A DNA stretch of 64,000 bases from Elmis aenea (GCA_947652605.1 CANTFG010000060.1:34079-98078); one strand, 5' to 3'; positions 22,750-34,076 are shown, counted from the first letter of the stretch. A program made the numbers and translations. The notes: generated from the sequence alone by a model not told the origin.

Positions 22750-25400
22750 TCTCAGAGTCATGGCGTGGAATGCAAATGGCTTATTGCAACACCAACAAGA
22801 GCTACAAGCAATCCTAGACATAGACAAGATTGATGTGTGTCTCATAACAGAAACACACTTCACAAGACAATCATTTATTAAATTCAAAGGGTTTTAAAGT
22901 GTACCATACTATACATCCTGAAAATGCTGCAAAGGGAGGTAGCGCAATTATAATAAAAGAAAACATACTCCATCATGAAGAGATGGGATATAAAACAGAA
23001 GAATTCCAAGCTGCAGCGGTAAGAATAAAAACTAAAAACTACCAAGTTACTGTAACTGCAGTATACTGCCCACCAAAACACGCAATTAAGAAACATAAAT
23101 ATTTAGATTTCTTAAAAAGCCAAGGTAACAGATTCATCATAGGGGGGGACTTCAATTCGAAGCACACTCACTGGGGTTCTAGACTAACAACGACAAAAGG
23201 CAAAGAACTATTGGGAGCAATTAAAGAATATAATTGTGAACCGCTATCAACAGGTAAACCGACTTATTGGCCTACAGATCCAAACAAGATACCAGACCTA
23301 ATTGATTTCTTCATTGTCAAAAATATATCTTCAAACTTCATGCAGATAGAAGAAGGATGGGATATGGATTCGGATCATTCACCAATTCTATTAACCATTA
23401 GCCAAAATATTATAAAGAAAGAAAACAATCCGATATTAGTAAACAAACTGACAGATTGGGACAGCTTCAAACTATGCCTTGAAGAGAAAATCAATCTATC
23501 GGTACCATTAAGAAACAAAAAACAACTTGAAGAAGAAGTAGAAATCTTCAATAATAACATACAGCAGGCTTCGTGGGAAAATACTCCCAAGATTAAACGC
23601 AGAATCTCGGGTAATAACTACCCAAAAGAATTTAGAGAATTGATCTCTGAAAAGAGAAAACTAAGAAGAAAATGGCAGCAATCTAGATTCCCTCAAGATA
23701 AAACAAATTTGAATAACTGCAGTCAACAACTTAAACGGGAAATTAAACAAATCAAAAATGATTCCATAAATGCTTACCTAAAAGAATTAACAAATGATAG
23801 TAGCACTGACTATTCTCTATGGAAAGCGACCAAACAACTAAAAAGACCAATCGTGCAGATCCCGCCAATAAGACAACCGGATGGAAAATGGGCCTGAAAT
23901 AGTGAACAAAAAGCCAAAACATTCGCAGATCATCTAGAAAAAACATTCCAACCACATGAAGGAAACGAAGAAGCTTCTGACTGGGAAGAAATCCTACAAG
24001 AAAACAATGAAATCAGACCTACAACACCTAATGAAGTATTTACTGAAATTAAAGAAAATGTTAACCCGAAAAAAGCCCCTGGGTTTGACTTAATTACTGG
24101 TAAAGTGCTTAGACATCTCCCAAGGAAAGCCATAGTAAAACTGACCACCCTAATAAATGCTGCCTTTAGGCTCAAGTATGTACCTAGGCTGTGGAAAGTT
24201 GCAGAGGTGATTATGATCCCTAAATTAGGGAAACCTCCTCAAGAGGTTTCATCTTACAGGCCGATCTCACTACTGCCTGTTATATCGAAACTGTTTGAAA
24301 AGCTGTTGCTCAAAAGAATGAAGCCAATAATAGAAGAAAAAGAACTAATTCCTTCCCATCAATTTGGATTTAGAAATAAACATTCAACTATTGACCAGGT
24401 ACACAGAATTACGCATGTCATAGAAAAAGTCCTAGAAGAAAAAAAAGTTTGTTCTACCATCTTTCTAGACGTAGCGCAGGCTTTCGACAAAGTGTGGCAT
24501 GATGGTTTAAATTATAAACTAAGATCGCTTCTCCCAAAACAGTACTCCCAAATTCTTCAGTCGTACATCTCTGAGAGACACTTTAGGATAAAGCAAGAAA
24601 AATCTTATTCAGAACTTAAAGAAATTAAAGCAGGAGTTCCACAAGGAAGCGTGCTAGGTCCGGTCCTATACCTACTGTATACTTGTGATATTCCAAAGTT
24701 AGAAAACAGTACTATAGCGACCTTTGCCGACGACACGGCTATTTTAGCAGTAGGAAGAAACAATACAGAATCATCCAAGAAATTACAAGCAGCTGCAAAC
24801 CAGATCAACAACTGGACAAAAACATGGCGTATAAGGTTAAATGAAACAAAGTCAGTACATGTCAATTTCACCAACAAGAGAATTGAACATGTACCAATCA
24901 ACTTAAACAACAAGCAAATACCATACTCCAACACAGCAAAATACTTAGGTATTACATTGGACGCTAAGCTACGCTGGAAGGCTCATGTCAGGAAAAAAAG
25001 GGAAGAAATAGGCATCAAATATAAAAAAATGTATTGGCTAATCGGGAGGAATTCCCCTCTGTCACTACATAATAAACTTTTGCTATACAAGCAAATTTTA
25101 AAACCTGTATGGACATATGGGGTACAGCTATGGGGATGCACCAAACAGAGTAATATTCAAATCATCCAGAGATTCCAGAACAAAGCATTAAGGAACATCG
25201 TTGATGCACCCTGGTACTGCAGAAACAGTGACATACATCGGGACCTCAATATGGACACTGTAACCGACACAATTAAGAAGTTTGCCAAGGGCCACGAGGA
25301 AAGGCTCTATCACCACGTAAACGTCGAGGCGATCCAGCTCCTGGACACTACAGGACTAGTAAGAAGACTCAAAAGGGTTAAACCTTTTGAGTTAGTTTAA
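22739..25400 (+). pseudogene. LINE copy 1 ORF2 (endonuclease-reverse transcriptase), two breaks
   Basis: ORF2 starts MASDLRVMAWNANGLLQHQQ at 22,739, overlapping ORF1. A 1-nt frame change at about 22,895 and a TGA at 23,895-23,897 break it; copy 2 has CGA at the second place. The endonuclease shows LITETH, GGDFNSKHTHWGSR and SDHSPILLTI. The RT shows YRPISLLPVISKLFEKLL, FLDVAQAFDKVWHDGLNYKL, AGVPQGSVLGPVLYLLY, ATFADDTAILAVG (catalytic), KYLGITLDAKLRWKAHV and the terminal RRLKRVKPFELV. There is no RNase H domain, which fits the Jockey clade. The product would nick DNA and prime reverse transcription of the element RNA. Confidence 0.88.
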
Positions 25401-25515
25401 ACAAAAGTAAAAAGCAGAGACTGTGCGGTAGTGTGCTCGTTAACAATTAGTGTACCTATATATTAGCAAACTAAGGACTACCATTGGGTAAATCTTAGAA
25501 TAAGTTTGAACATTA
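25401..25515 (+). other. LINE copy 1 3' UTR, first part
   Basis: Continues at 36,305 after the piggyBac insertion. The same sequence in copy 2 is split at tagtgtgc by the errantivirus-type element. Confidence 0.8.
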
Positions 25516-25519
25516 TTAA

Positions 25520-25535
25520 TCCGCTATCGGTCGCG
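25520..25535 (+). repeat. piggyBac left terminal inverted repeat
   Basis: TCCGCTATCGGTCGCG, 14 of 16 bases matching the inverted right end at 36,285-36,300. Confidence 0.85.
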
Positions 25536-25696
25536 CTACATTTTTGTAACGCCGTCGGTCGCGTGGGGTCAGTCAACGCCTTCAATCCAAATATTGCAAT
25601 TTTTTTAAATATTTATGTTTATTTCTAGTTGATTTTGTCTAAAACACTGTTCTTAACAATAAAACATAAACCTTACTAAAAATATCTTTATTAAAG

Positions 25697-26014
25697 AATT
25701 TCGTTTTTTACCAAATGAATAACAAATAACACTTAATGTTAATTATTTTATTTGAATTGTTAAAATACAAGTGAGCGATTTTAGCTACATCAAGTACAAA
25801 ACACAACTAACTACTAAAATACTAAAAACTAAGGGTGTCTACAAAAATGTTTACGTTACTTAAAAGATAACGCTTAAGCATGCAGCTGTGTTTATAATAT
25901 ATAATCTTAAGGGCCTAATACATTGGAAATGTGACACGGTCGACTATTACAATATGAAACTATAGAGGTCTATAAGTAACTATTAAAATAAAAACTGTAG
26001 AGGGTTATATAACA
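25697..26014 (-). repeat. 3' LTR of the env-less Gypsy element
   Basis: 318 bp, identical by eye to 31,918-32,235. In element orientation it starts TGTTATATAACC and ends ACGAAATT. Confidence 0.92.
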
Positions 26015-26028
26015 CCTCCCATCGTAAG
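26015..26028 (-). promoter_or_regulatory. Polypurine tract of the env-less Gypsy element
   Basis: In element orientation GATGGGAGG directly precedes the 3' LTR, the expected primer for plus-strand DNA synthesis. Confidence 0.65.
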
Positions 26029-26616
26029 AATGAACTTCCACGTTCATATAAAAGAGTATTATTATTATTTTTTTTGAGTAGGATTTAACTTGATCTGAGG
26101 TTTGTTACAGTTTTCAGCTTTGCTTTTAATTAACACAAACAGATTTTCAAGAATACATAGCGAAAAATAAACAAGCAGTAAAATTATTATAAACGTAAAA
26201 ATAACACAAAAAGCAATACATTGGATATAGCAAATTGCTTAATGGTACCTATCAAAATAAATTATAAACTTACACTTAAATTTTAAACTAAACTTAATTC
26301 GAACAATTAATTCACCAAATAATTCAAATAACGGAGAAACATTAAAATTTTTTAAACGTTAGGTCAAAGTTACATCATTAAATCTTACAAAACAATTTGT
26401 GTATACTAAATATGTTTTTTTTTTTCAATGAGTATTTTGTCAAGGGAAAACTACAGTTGGTAAAACTATAATTATTCACTATTAAACACAGAATTATTTA
26501 AACACAGAAATATAAATTTTCTAATTCGAAGCACTGTTTGCGAATGATCCATTGATTAGTTTGAGGCAAGTACAAAAGAGTGGGACGTTTAGAAGTGTTT
26601 TATTTATTTTTCAAAT
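26029..26616 (-). other. Element 3' region, no env
   Basis: About 590 bp of AT-rich sequence between the pol stop and the polypurine tract. No open frame or envelope-like motif is visible, so env was lost or never present. Confidence 0.6.
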
Positions 26617-29600
26617 TTAATCTGTAGAGGTAGATAAACCGGGTTCAGGGCCAGGATCAAAAGGGATATCAGGGTTAGAGTCAATTTCATTATTTGTAAT
26701 AAATCTTTTTCTTACTTTCAATTGTTCTTCGTGAAACTTATTATTATCTGAATAAACAAATTTCTTATCTTGTCTAGTAATGTTTAAAGGCTTAAATTGG
26801 GGTTGTGTTTTCTTACTTGGTCTTTTTATATAAGTTACCTTTGAATCAAGGGAAATAGGTGTGCATTGTTCGCCTGAACTTGGTTGGTTAAGGACTTCAT
26901 TTTGTATTACAGAGATTTGTTTTAGATGTTCATTGATTTTATTATCCTCGTTAATTTCTTGTAAGTCTGGTATTCTAGATATAATATCGCTTTCGTACCC
27001 GTGAGTGATTACAAATGGTTTTTGTTTTACTTTAGAATGTATTGTGTTGTAGTAAATTATACTTTTGAGAACTATTTCTTTTATTTTTAAATTCGGATTT
27101 TTGGTTTTTAATACGCGTATGTTTTCGAGTAAAGTTGAATGGAATCTTTCAATTAGTGCTCTTCCTTGGGGTCTATTGGGTATGTTAAAATGCCAATCGA
27201 TATTTAATTCATTACTAAAGTCTCTTATCAATTCATTATCAAATTCTTTGCCATTATCGCTCGTTACAGATTTAGGAATGTTATGTTGAGTAAAATATTG
27301 TAATAGACAAAATTTTATATCTACTGGATTTTTACTTTCAATTAACATTGCTTGACCATATCGTGAAAATGAATCGATCAATGTTAAATAAATATCACCA
27401 TCGAGAGTAATAGTGTCAATATACACGTGATCGAAAGGGTATTGTCCTAAAGGATTATGAAGTACAGGTGGTCTGTTAATAGGTTTTCGTTCGTTTTTCG
27501 CTTCTAAACAAATTCGACATTCATTAACAAATTTATTTAAATGATTTTGAAGATTGGGCCAAAAATATTTCTTTTGAATTTCTTTAAGATTTTCCGATAT
27601 GCCTTTATGATTAGAGTTTTCATGAAATTTTCGCATAATTTCTTTTTGTTGAAGAGGGTTTGTAACGTTAATTAGTTTGATGTTACAAATAACGAATTCT
27701 AGAGGTTTTGTTAAATTATTTTGAGCAAATTTTACGAATGGTTTTGTAAGGATATCGTCTACAAAATAAAGAGCATATTTCAGTTTTGGTTTAACAAATT
27801 CTTTTGTTAATTGCATAAATTGATTGTGTAAATTTTCTTGTTCGTTAATTTTCCATGTCAATATTTGTTTATTGAAAATTGTTTGTGTTCGAAATTCCAA
27901 TTTTGAAGCATGCATATCTAAATGAATTTGTCGAGGAAATTGGTTAATAGGTTTTTCTGAAATAGGCAAATCTAAGACAGTTTCTGAGTCAGAATGAATA
28001 GTGGATTTTTCAGGTTGTCTAAATTCTTCTAAAGGTTCGATAAGTGAAGAAGTGGATGAAGCGATGGTAGCTGCGTTTGTTTTTATATCGTCAATAGTTT
28101 CATTTACGTGACATTCATAATTTGGAATTCTACTTAGGGCATCAGCAACAAGATTACTTTTACCTTTGATGTACTCTATTTCGTAGTCGTACTCTTCCAA
28201 CTTCAGACGCCATCTAACTAGTTTCGATTGGGGTTCTTTTAGATTAAAAAGCCAGGTAAGGGGTTTGTGATCTGTTTTTAAAATGAATTTGTTGCCATAT
28301 AAATAAGGTCGGAACATTTTGCAAGTCCAAACTATACCTAGGAGTTCTTTTTCTATTGTCGAGTAATTTGTTTCTGATTTATTTAGTGTGCGAGATATAT
28401 AGCTAATTGGTAAATCTTGACCTTTGTCGTTCTTTTGACTTAATACAGCGCCTAAAGCAAACTTGGATGCATCGGTAGTGACTATAAACGGTTTTGAAAA
28501 GTCGGGATATTGTAATATAGGCTTATTAGTAAGAATTTCTTTAATTTTGTCCACGGCATTAATAAATTCTTCAGTGTGTTCTATTTTCGATTTTTTTTTT
28601 AAACAAAATGTTAGTGGTTTTGTTATTTTTGCAAAGTTTTGTATAAACTTTCTGTAATAACCGGCTAACCCGAGAAATGATTTAATATCTTTTGATGTTT
28701 TTGGAATCGGAAAATTTTGAATAGCACGAATTTTGTCGGGGTTAGGTTCTATACCTTTAGTTGTGACTTTATGACCAAGAAACAAAACTTCTTTATGTAA
28801 AAACTCGCATTTGTCAAGTTGAATTTTAAGACCTTTTTCTGCAAGTGTTTGAAGTACTTTATTTAAATTGATCATATGTTCTTCTAAGCTTGTGGAAAAT
28901 ACTATGACGTCATCCATATATACTAAACAAATTTTATTAATGAAATCTCGTAAGACATGATTAATCATTCTTTGGAATGATGCCGGAGAATTTTTTAAAC
29001 CAAAAGGCATTCTGAGCAACTCGAAATGACCTTCTTCTGTACTAAAAGCAGTTTTTTCTATTGAGTTTGGATGAACCTGAATTTGATGAAAACCGCTTGC
29101 CAAATCTAAGGTTGAGAAATAATTGCATTTACCAAGTTTATCTAAGAGGTCTGTTATATTGGGCAAAGGAAATCTATCATCGATTGTTTTGTTATTGAGC
29201 TTACGATAATCAATAACCAATCGCCATTTTTGTTCGTTTGAGGCATCGCGTTTCTTAGGTACGATCCATATAGGGGAAGACCAGGGTGAAAAGGATTTTC
29301 GAATGATACCCTTATTCAACATATCGTTAATTTGGTTGCGAACTTCTTGTTTGTGGACAAAAGGAAATCTGTAGGATTTTACGTGGATAGGAATTTCATC
29401 GGTAGTTTTTATTTCGTGTTTTATTTCATTCGTGAAATGTAGTGGACCAGAAGGGTTGAATAGAGCTCTTTTATTTTTATCTAAAATCCGTAAAAGTTGT
29501 CGTTTTTCTTCATAATATAAGTGGTTTAATCTAATTTTATTAATGTCTACATCGTAAGATTGATCGGTGTGAAAATTAATTTCTTCAGATAAAAGGTATT

Positions 29601-30273
29601 CGTTTAAGGACTTTATTTTTTTATTTTCAAGTTCTTCAGTGTCAATGTTTGCATGAAACGGTTGCGAGGTCGGGTTTGTTAATTTAATTTTTATCATTTT
29701 ATTTTCTACTGTAGTCAAAACTTCGTCAATATCGCAGGTTAATGATAATTGTCCTTTGTTTATTAAATAATCGCCATTTGGAAGTTTGGTTGGTAAGTCA
29801 ATAATTTTTGTTGAATTAGCTGGGATTATAACTTGGACTATAGACTTTTTAGCAGGTGGAGTGTATTTGTGAAGAGGAATTCTGTAACCATTATTAATTA
29901 AAAGCATATTTGTTGGGTCAACTAAAAGTTGTAGTCGTTTTAACGCAGGAAATCCAATAATTCCATCAAAAAAAGGGTGGAAATCATGAAGTAGGCAAGA
30001 TATATTTTCAAAGATACCATAATCGGATAACAAAGGGACAATAACTTGTTTTGTAAGGGGTGTTGACTTGTTAAAAGATACGACACTAGTATTATAATCA
30101 AAAATATTATTTGAAAAATAAGTTTTTGCTAGACAAGGTTTTATAATGTTTACAGTACTGCCTGTATCTACTAGAAATTTTGCATTTAATGAAGGGATAA
30201 AAATATACGGTAATCGAGGAAGATGTTTGTATTCTACGTTATATGACTCGAAGAGGCATTCAGATGAAAATTT
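26617..30273 (-). CDS. pol: Gypsy Pol polyprotein (PR-RT-RH-IN)
   Basis: The frame is open from the slippery site at 30,267-30,273 to 26,617, about 1,215 codons. The first ATG-like start at 30,033 (actually TTG) would skip the protease active site, so I extend it upstream. Order: protease with FLVDTGST, then GIIGFPALK; RT with WRLVIDYRKLN, GFHQIQVHP and VYMDDVIVFS; RNase H with TTDASKFALGAVLS, LKTDHKPLTWLF and LVADALSR; integrase zinc region with CRICLEAK; then the core DDE with IDTITLDG, VTSDNGKEFD and RALIERFHSTL. Pol makes and integrates element DNA inside the particle. All catalytic motifs are present and the frame is unbroken. It is in the -1 frame relative to gag. Confidence 0.93.
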   Translation of the reverse strand, partial: KFSSECLFESYNVEYKHLPRLPYIFIPSLNAKFLVDTGSTVNIIKPCLAKTYFSNNIFDYNTSVVSFNKSTPLTKQVIVPLLSDYGIFENISCLLHDFHPFFDGIIGFPALKRLQLLVDPTNMLLINNGYRIPLHKYTPPAKKSIVQVIIPANSTKIIDLPTKLPNGDYLINKGQLSLTCDIDEVLTTVENKMIKIKLTNPTSQPFHANIDTEELENKKIKSLNEYLLSEEINFHTDQSYDVDINKIRLNHLYYEEKRQLLRILDKNKRALFNPSGPLHFTNEIKHEIKTTDEIPIHVKSYRFPFVHKQEVRNQINDMLNKGIIRKSFSPWSSPIWIVPKKRDASNEQKWRLVIDYRKLNNKTIDDRFPLPNITDLLDKLGKCNYFSTLDLASGFHQIQVHPNSIEKTAFSTEEGHFELLRMPFGLKNSPASFQRMINHVLRDFINKICLVYMDDVIVFSTSLEEHMINLNKVLQTLAEKGLKIQLDKCEFLHKEVLFLGHKVTTKGIEPNPDKIRAIQNFPIPKTSKDIKSFLGLAGYYRKFIQNFAKITKPLTFCLKKKSKIEHTEEFINAVDKIKEILTNKPILQYPDFSKPFIVTTDASKFALGAVLSQKNDKGQDLPISYISRTLNKSETNYSTIEKELLGIVWTCKMFRPYLYGNKFILKTDHKPLTWLFNLKEPQSKLVRWRLKLEEYDYEIEYIKGKSNLVADALSRIPNYECHVNETIDDIKTNAATIASSTSSLIEPLEEFRQPEKSTIHSDSETVLDLPISEKPINQFPRQIHLDMHASKLEFRTQTIFNKQILTWKINEQENLHNQFMQLTKEFVKPKLKYALYFVDDILTKPFVKFAQNNLTKPLEFVICNIKLINVTNPLQQKEIMRKFHENSNHKGISENLKEIQKKYFWPNLQNHLNKFVNECRICLEAKNERKPINRPPVLHNPLGQYPFDHVYIDTITLDGDIYLTLIDSFSRYGQAMLIESKNPVDIKFCLLQYFTQHNIPKSVTSDNGKEFDNELIRDFSNELNIDWHFNIPNRPQGRALIERFHSTLLENIRVLKTKNPNLKIKEIVLKSIIYYNTIHSKVKQKPFVITHGYESDIISRIPDLQEINEDNKINEHLKQISVIQNEVLNQPSSGEQCTPISLDSKVTYIKRPSKKTQPQFKPLNITRQDKKFVYSDNNKFHEEQLKVRKRFITNNEIDSNPDIPFDPGPEPGLSTSTD

Positions 30274-31361
30274 ACTTCAGGGTTGTTTAGTTCAGTTTGG
30301 TTTTCGTATTCTGGATAATTTTGTTCATTTAAATCGTAAATTAGTTTTGTGTCGTCAATTTCTGGTTGATGATTTTCAAAATATTCAAAAGGATTGGAAT
30401 TTTCTCCAGGATTCGTATTTTCTTCGCATGCAAGGGTTGTTTGAACTGACATTGGTTCAGGGTGATAGGGTTGTCTGGGCTGTTGGAAATTATTTCGTTG
30501 AGTCTGGTTAGAAGGATTTCTTAAGAAATTATTATTAGGTTTGTAAACTTGTTGAGTTGGAAATTTATTAAAAGGTTGATTTACCTGTTGTGGTTTAGCG
30601 AAAAATTGTTGATTCATGCGCGGTTGATACGGTGGTCTTGGTTGAAAAAATGGTCTTTGTATAGGTTGATTAAAAGGTAACATTTGTTTCACTGAGTAAC
30701 TTCTGTTCATAAAATTAATTTCGTCCGTTGCGAATGTAATTGCTTGATCTAACGTTTGGGGTTGTCTCAAACGTACTTGACAAGATATATTATAAGGTAT
30801 TGAAACAAGAAAACGATCAAGTGCATTAGCAGTATATAATTCGCGTCGTAATTCTTTATTTGGAATATTTAATAAATTTAATTTAGCAATAAGTTTTGCA
30901 AGCTGTGTTCTAATTTTATTCCCAAAACTTATTAAATTTTCATTTTTTTCTAATCTAATATTGTTGAAATCTACAAGTAATTGTTCAATGGATCTATTGT
31001 CTGAAAAATGCTGCAAAATTGCTTCTTTTATGTTATCCCATGCAATGAGATCATCTCTGGGCGATAAAATGTCTGCTGCGCGTCCTCTGAATTTAGAAAA
31101 TATGGCCGCCCTTATCGTAGGACTTGTTTCGTCATATTTAGCATACCTTTTAATTATGCTGTCGACGGTGGTAATAAAAATGTTTATTTGACTTTCTTTA
31201 CCTTCGAAAATGGGGATGGTATCAAGGTCAATTCTAAATAAACTGTAATTAATAGCCATATCTACGAATTGGTTATTAGGGAAATTACTTAAAATATTTT
31301 TAGGACCAAATGTTAGTGCAAGTGGAACAGTGTAGGGTGTAAACATTAAATTTGCATACAC
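30234..31361 (-). CDS. gag: Gypsy Gag polyprotein
   Basis: This intact frame of 375 codons precedes pol. A Met at about residue 36 (MAINYSLFRIDLDTIPIFEG) gives the usual insect Gypsy Gag start and may be the true one. The middle has the capsid-like helix-rich region (IKRYAKYDETSPTIRAAIFS, LLVDFNNIRLEKNENLISFG). The C-terminal third is Gln/Pro/Asn-rich with no CCHC knuckle, as in several insect Gypsy elements. Gag builds the particle that packages element RNA. Its last 13 codons overlap the start of pol, beginning at the AAATTTT heptamer. Confidence 0.88.
   Translation of the reverse strand: MYANLMFTPYTVPLALTFGPKNILSNFPNNQFVDMAINYSLFRIDLDTIPIFEGKESQINIFITTVDSIIKRYAKYDETSPTIRAAIFSKFRGRAADILSPRDDLIAWDNIKEAILQHFSDNRSIEQLLVDFNNIRLEKNENLISFGNKIRTQLAKLIAKLNLLNIPNKELRRELYTANALDRFLVSIPYNISCQVRLRQPQTLDQAITFATDEINFMNRSYSVKQMLPFNQPIQRPFFQPRPPYQPRMNQQFFAKPQQVNQPFNKFPTQQVYKPNNNFLRNPSNQTQRNNFQQPRQPYHPEPMSVQTTLACEENTNPGENSNPFEYFENHQPEIDDTKLIYDLNEQNYPEYENQTELNNPEVNFHLNASSSHIT
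30267..30273 (-). promoter_or_regulatory. Probable -1 ribosomal frameshift site AAATTTT
   Basis: In gag register the sequence reads GTA-AAT-TTT, so the heptamer A-AAT-TTT fits the X-XXY-YYZ rule. The pol frame has a TAA immediately upstream and is open from the heptamer on. Confidence 0.7.
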
Positions 31362-31917
31362 AATGGAAAGTTCAGATTAAATTGTTATATGGAAAAATTA
31401 TTTAAATTAATTGATAAAATGCAAAAAAAAGGTTTTTCTTACACTTCTAAGTTTTATTAAATTTACTTAAATCTAGCACGGAAAACAGCCAATGGATCAC
31501 TCACCCTATCGAAGTTGGAATTAGGTTTGCGACGCACTGCACTGGTTCGTGGTTATTGTTGTTGAGTTGTTGTTGAAGGCGGCGAAGAGCTTGAAAGTAG
31601 TCCCGCGGACCACGATGGACAATCTTGGGTTCTTCTTTCAGTTTTTCTTCGGCCTTCTGTTTTTTCTGAACACTACAGTGCCGAAGTTGGGATGTAATGT
31701 TACAAAAATTTGTCTTGATGCACAGTATCGATGTTTGGATGTCGCTCGAACTTTTTGTTGCAAGGTTCTGGATGTTACGAAAATTCGTCTTGATGCTCAG
31801 TGCCGATTTTTGGATGTAGCATCGAAACTTTTTGTTACAGGATTCTCCTCTAAAGAACAAAAGTTCTCCGGAAGTGTCGATTTTTGAATTCCGTGAGGAG
31901 ATCCTACCGACTGCGCC
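31362..31917 (-). other. 5' leader and primer binding site of the env-less Gypsy element
   Basis: In element orientation TGGCGCAGTCGGTAGGATC directly follows the 5' LTR (around 31,900-31,919), a tRNA-complementary primer site. The same 18-base core is used by the element at 39-46.5 kb. The rest is an untranslated leader of about 540 bp. Confidence 0.75.
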
Positions 31918-32235
31918 AATTTCGTTTTTTACCAAATGAATAACAAATAACACTTAATGTTAATTATTTTATTTGAATTGTTAAAATACAAGTGAGCGAT
32001 TTTAGCTACATCAAGTACAAAACACAACTAACTACTAAAATACTAAAAACTAAGGGTGTCTACAAAAATGTTTACGTTACTTAAAAGATAACGCTTAAGC
32101 ATGCAGCTGTGTTTATAATATATAATCTTAAGGGCCTAATACATTGGAAATGTGACACGGTCGACTATTACAATATGAAACTATAGAGGTCTATAAGTAA
32201 CTATTAAAATAAAAACTGTAGAGGGTTATATAACA
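31918..32235 (-). repeat. 5' LTR of the env-less Gypsy element
   Basis: 318 bp, identical by eye to the 3' LTR. It contains the element promoter by definition; a TATATAAT-like stretch is present. Confidence 0.92.
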
Positions 32236-32253
32236 AAAGTCTTTAAAAATGTA

Positions 32254-34076
32254 TACAGGGTGAGTCACGACGGACGCGTCGGAGTTTTATGGCGAAACAG
32301 TTTATATTTTTTAATTTCTGTCGCTGTTAGATTATGTAAGTCAATAAGGGCTACATTTTAAAAATATTTTTAAATATACAGGGTGCTCCAAAAAAGAGTG
32401 GCATATCAAAGTTATACTTTTTCTTATGGAACACCCTGTATATTTTTACATTTTTGGATTCCTCTTTGAATTTAATTCGAAAAATGTAAAAGGTTATATG
32501 GGTCTTAAGTCAACCGTTCTCGTGAAAATTGCATTTTCATGAAAATACAGTATTTTCAAAAATTTTCAACATTTGAAAACTTTGAGAAGTCTGAAGAAAT
32601 TCGCTTGGAAATAAGATTGACAATAGATTATGTAATACTTTGCACCACCTACATTTTTAAAATATTATACAGGGCGTTTTTTACGCTTGGTCAAACTTGT
32701 GAAAATTTAAACATCGATAACTAATTTTTTTTAAATACAACACCCTATATTTTCTTACACCGTCTTATAGAAAATTTAATTCTCTTTCGAAAACATTAAG
32801 GCTGTTTTTCACCTAAAATTGATATTTTGCGAGATATCGCGATTTTATTGTTAATTATTAGGGCAAAGTAATATTTTCAAGTAAGCCATGAAGGTAGGCA
32901 GCGGTAATTTGAAACAATTGAAAGAAAAAACAAGAAACTTACAATTTTGTCGTTTGCCTACACATTTTTGACATTTTTTTATGAGAAAGTTGTAGATTTA
33001 TCATTTTACGTATAAATATAGGTTTCTCATCAGGGCCACAATATTTTTCATATAATTGAGTTTGATCTTTTGCCAAGTCCTAAAAACCCATTGATAATGT
33101 ATTAGGTACGAGAACGGAACGCTGATTTTAAAAAAAAGTAATACTGACTTGTCTAATTTTACATTTAAAAAAAAAAAACATGGTTGGTACTGTTTTCGGT
33201 ATAGTGTCGTAGTGTCGTATCGTAAACAGACAAAAAATGGTTTATAGGATTTAGTAATTATCTTATAACACTGGTCCAATAAATAAATGCATAAATAATT
33301 TAAAAAAATCTCTATTTAAACGTAAGTATGGTAAAACTACAACTTTCCTATAAAAATTTGTCAAAAGTGTGTAGTCAAACGATAAAATTATGTGTCTTGT
33401 TTTTTCTTTCAATTGTTTCAAATTACCGCTGTCTACCTTCATAGCCTACTTGAAAATATTACTTTGCCCTAATAATTAACAATAAAATCGCGATATCTCG
33501 GAAAATGTCAATTTTAGGTAAAAAACAGCCTGAATGTTTTCGAAAGAGAATTAAATTTTCTATAAGACGGTGTAAAAATATATAGGGTGTTGTATTTAAA
33601 AAAAATGAGTTATCGATGTTTAAAGTTTCACAAGTTTGACCAAGCGTAAAAAACGCCCTGTACAATATTTTAAAAATGTAGGTGGTGGAAAGTGTTGCAT
33701 AATCTATTGTCAATCTTATTTCCAAGCGAATTTCTTTAGACTTGTCAAAGTTTTCAAATGTTGAAAATTTTTGAAAATACTGTATTTTCATGAAAATGCA
33801 ATTTTCACGAGAATGGTTGACTTTAGACCCATATAACCTCATACATTTTTTGAATTAAATTTAAAGAGGAATCCAAAAATGTAAAAATATATAGGGTGTT
33901 CCATAAGAAAAAGTATAACTTTGATATGGCACTCTTTTTTGGAGCACCCTGTATGTTTGAAAATATTTTTAAAATATAGCCCTTATTGACTTACATAATC
34001 TAACAGCGACAGAAATTGGAAAATATAAACCGTTTTGCCATAAAACTCCGACGCGTCCGTCGTGACTCACCCTGTA
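32254..34076. mobile_element. Foldback element with very long inverted repeats
   Basis: About 32,254-33,010 and 33,300-34,076 are inverted copies of each other over roughly 760 bp, leaving a spacer of about 290 bp. The ends read TACAGGGTGAGTCACGACGG and its complement, flanked by TA on both sides. No transposase is present, only short frames that repeat in mirror image. It lies in the piggyBac 3' side next to the Gypsy insertion. Confidence 0.85.

Larger units (their letters stand above)
25697..32235 (-). mobile_element. Gypsy-type LTR retrotransposon without env, 6.5 kb
   Basis: Two 318-bp LTRs (identical by eye) flank gag and pol on the minus strand. The 4-bp target duplication AAAG is at 25,693-25,696 and 32,236-32,239. 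The primer site and polypurine tract sit next to the correct LTRs. Gag and pol are both unbroken. The 600 bp between pol and the 3' LTR hold no env frame. Identical LTRs mean a very recent insertion. Confidence 0.93.

Noticed and set aside
31501..31953. 150-codon minus-strand frame in the Gypsy leader
   Set aside because: It runs from the LTR across the primer site, so it is leader sequence rather than a gene.
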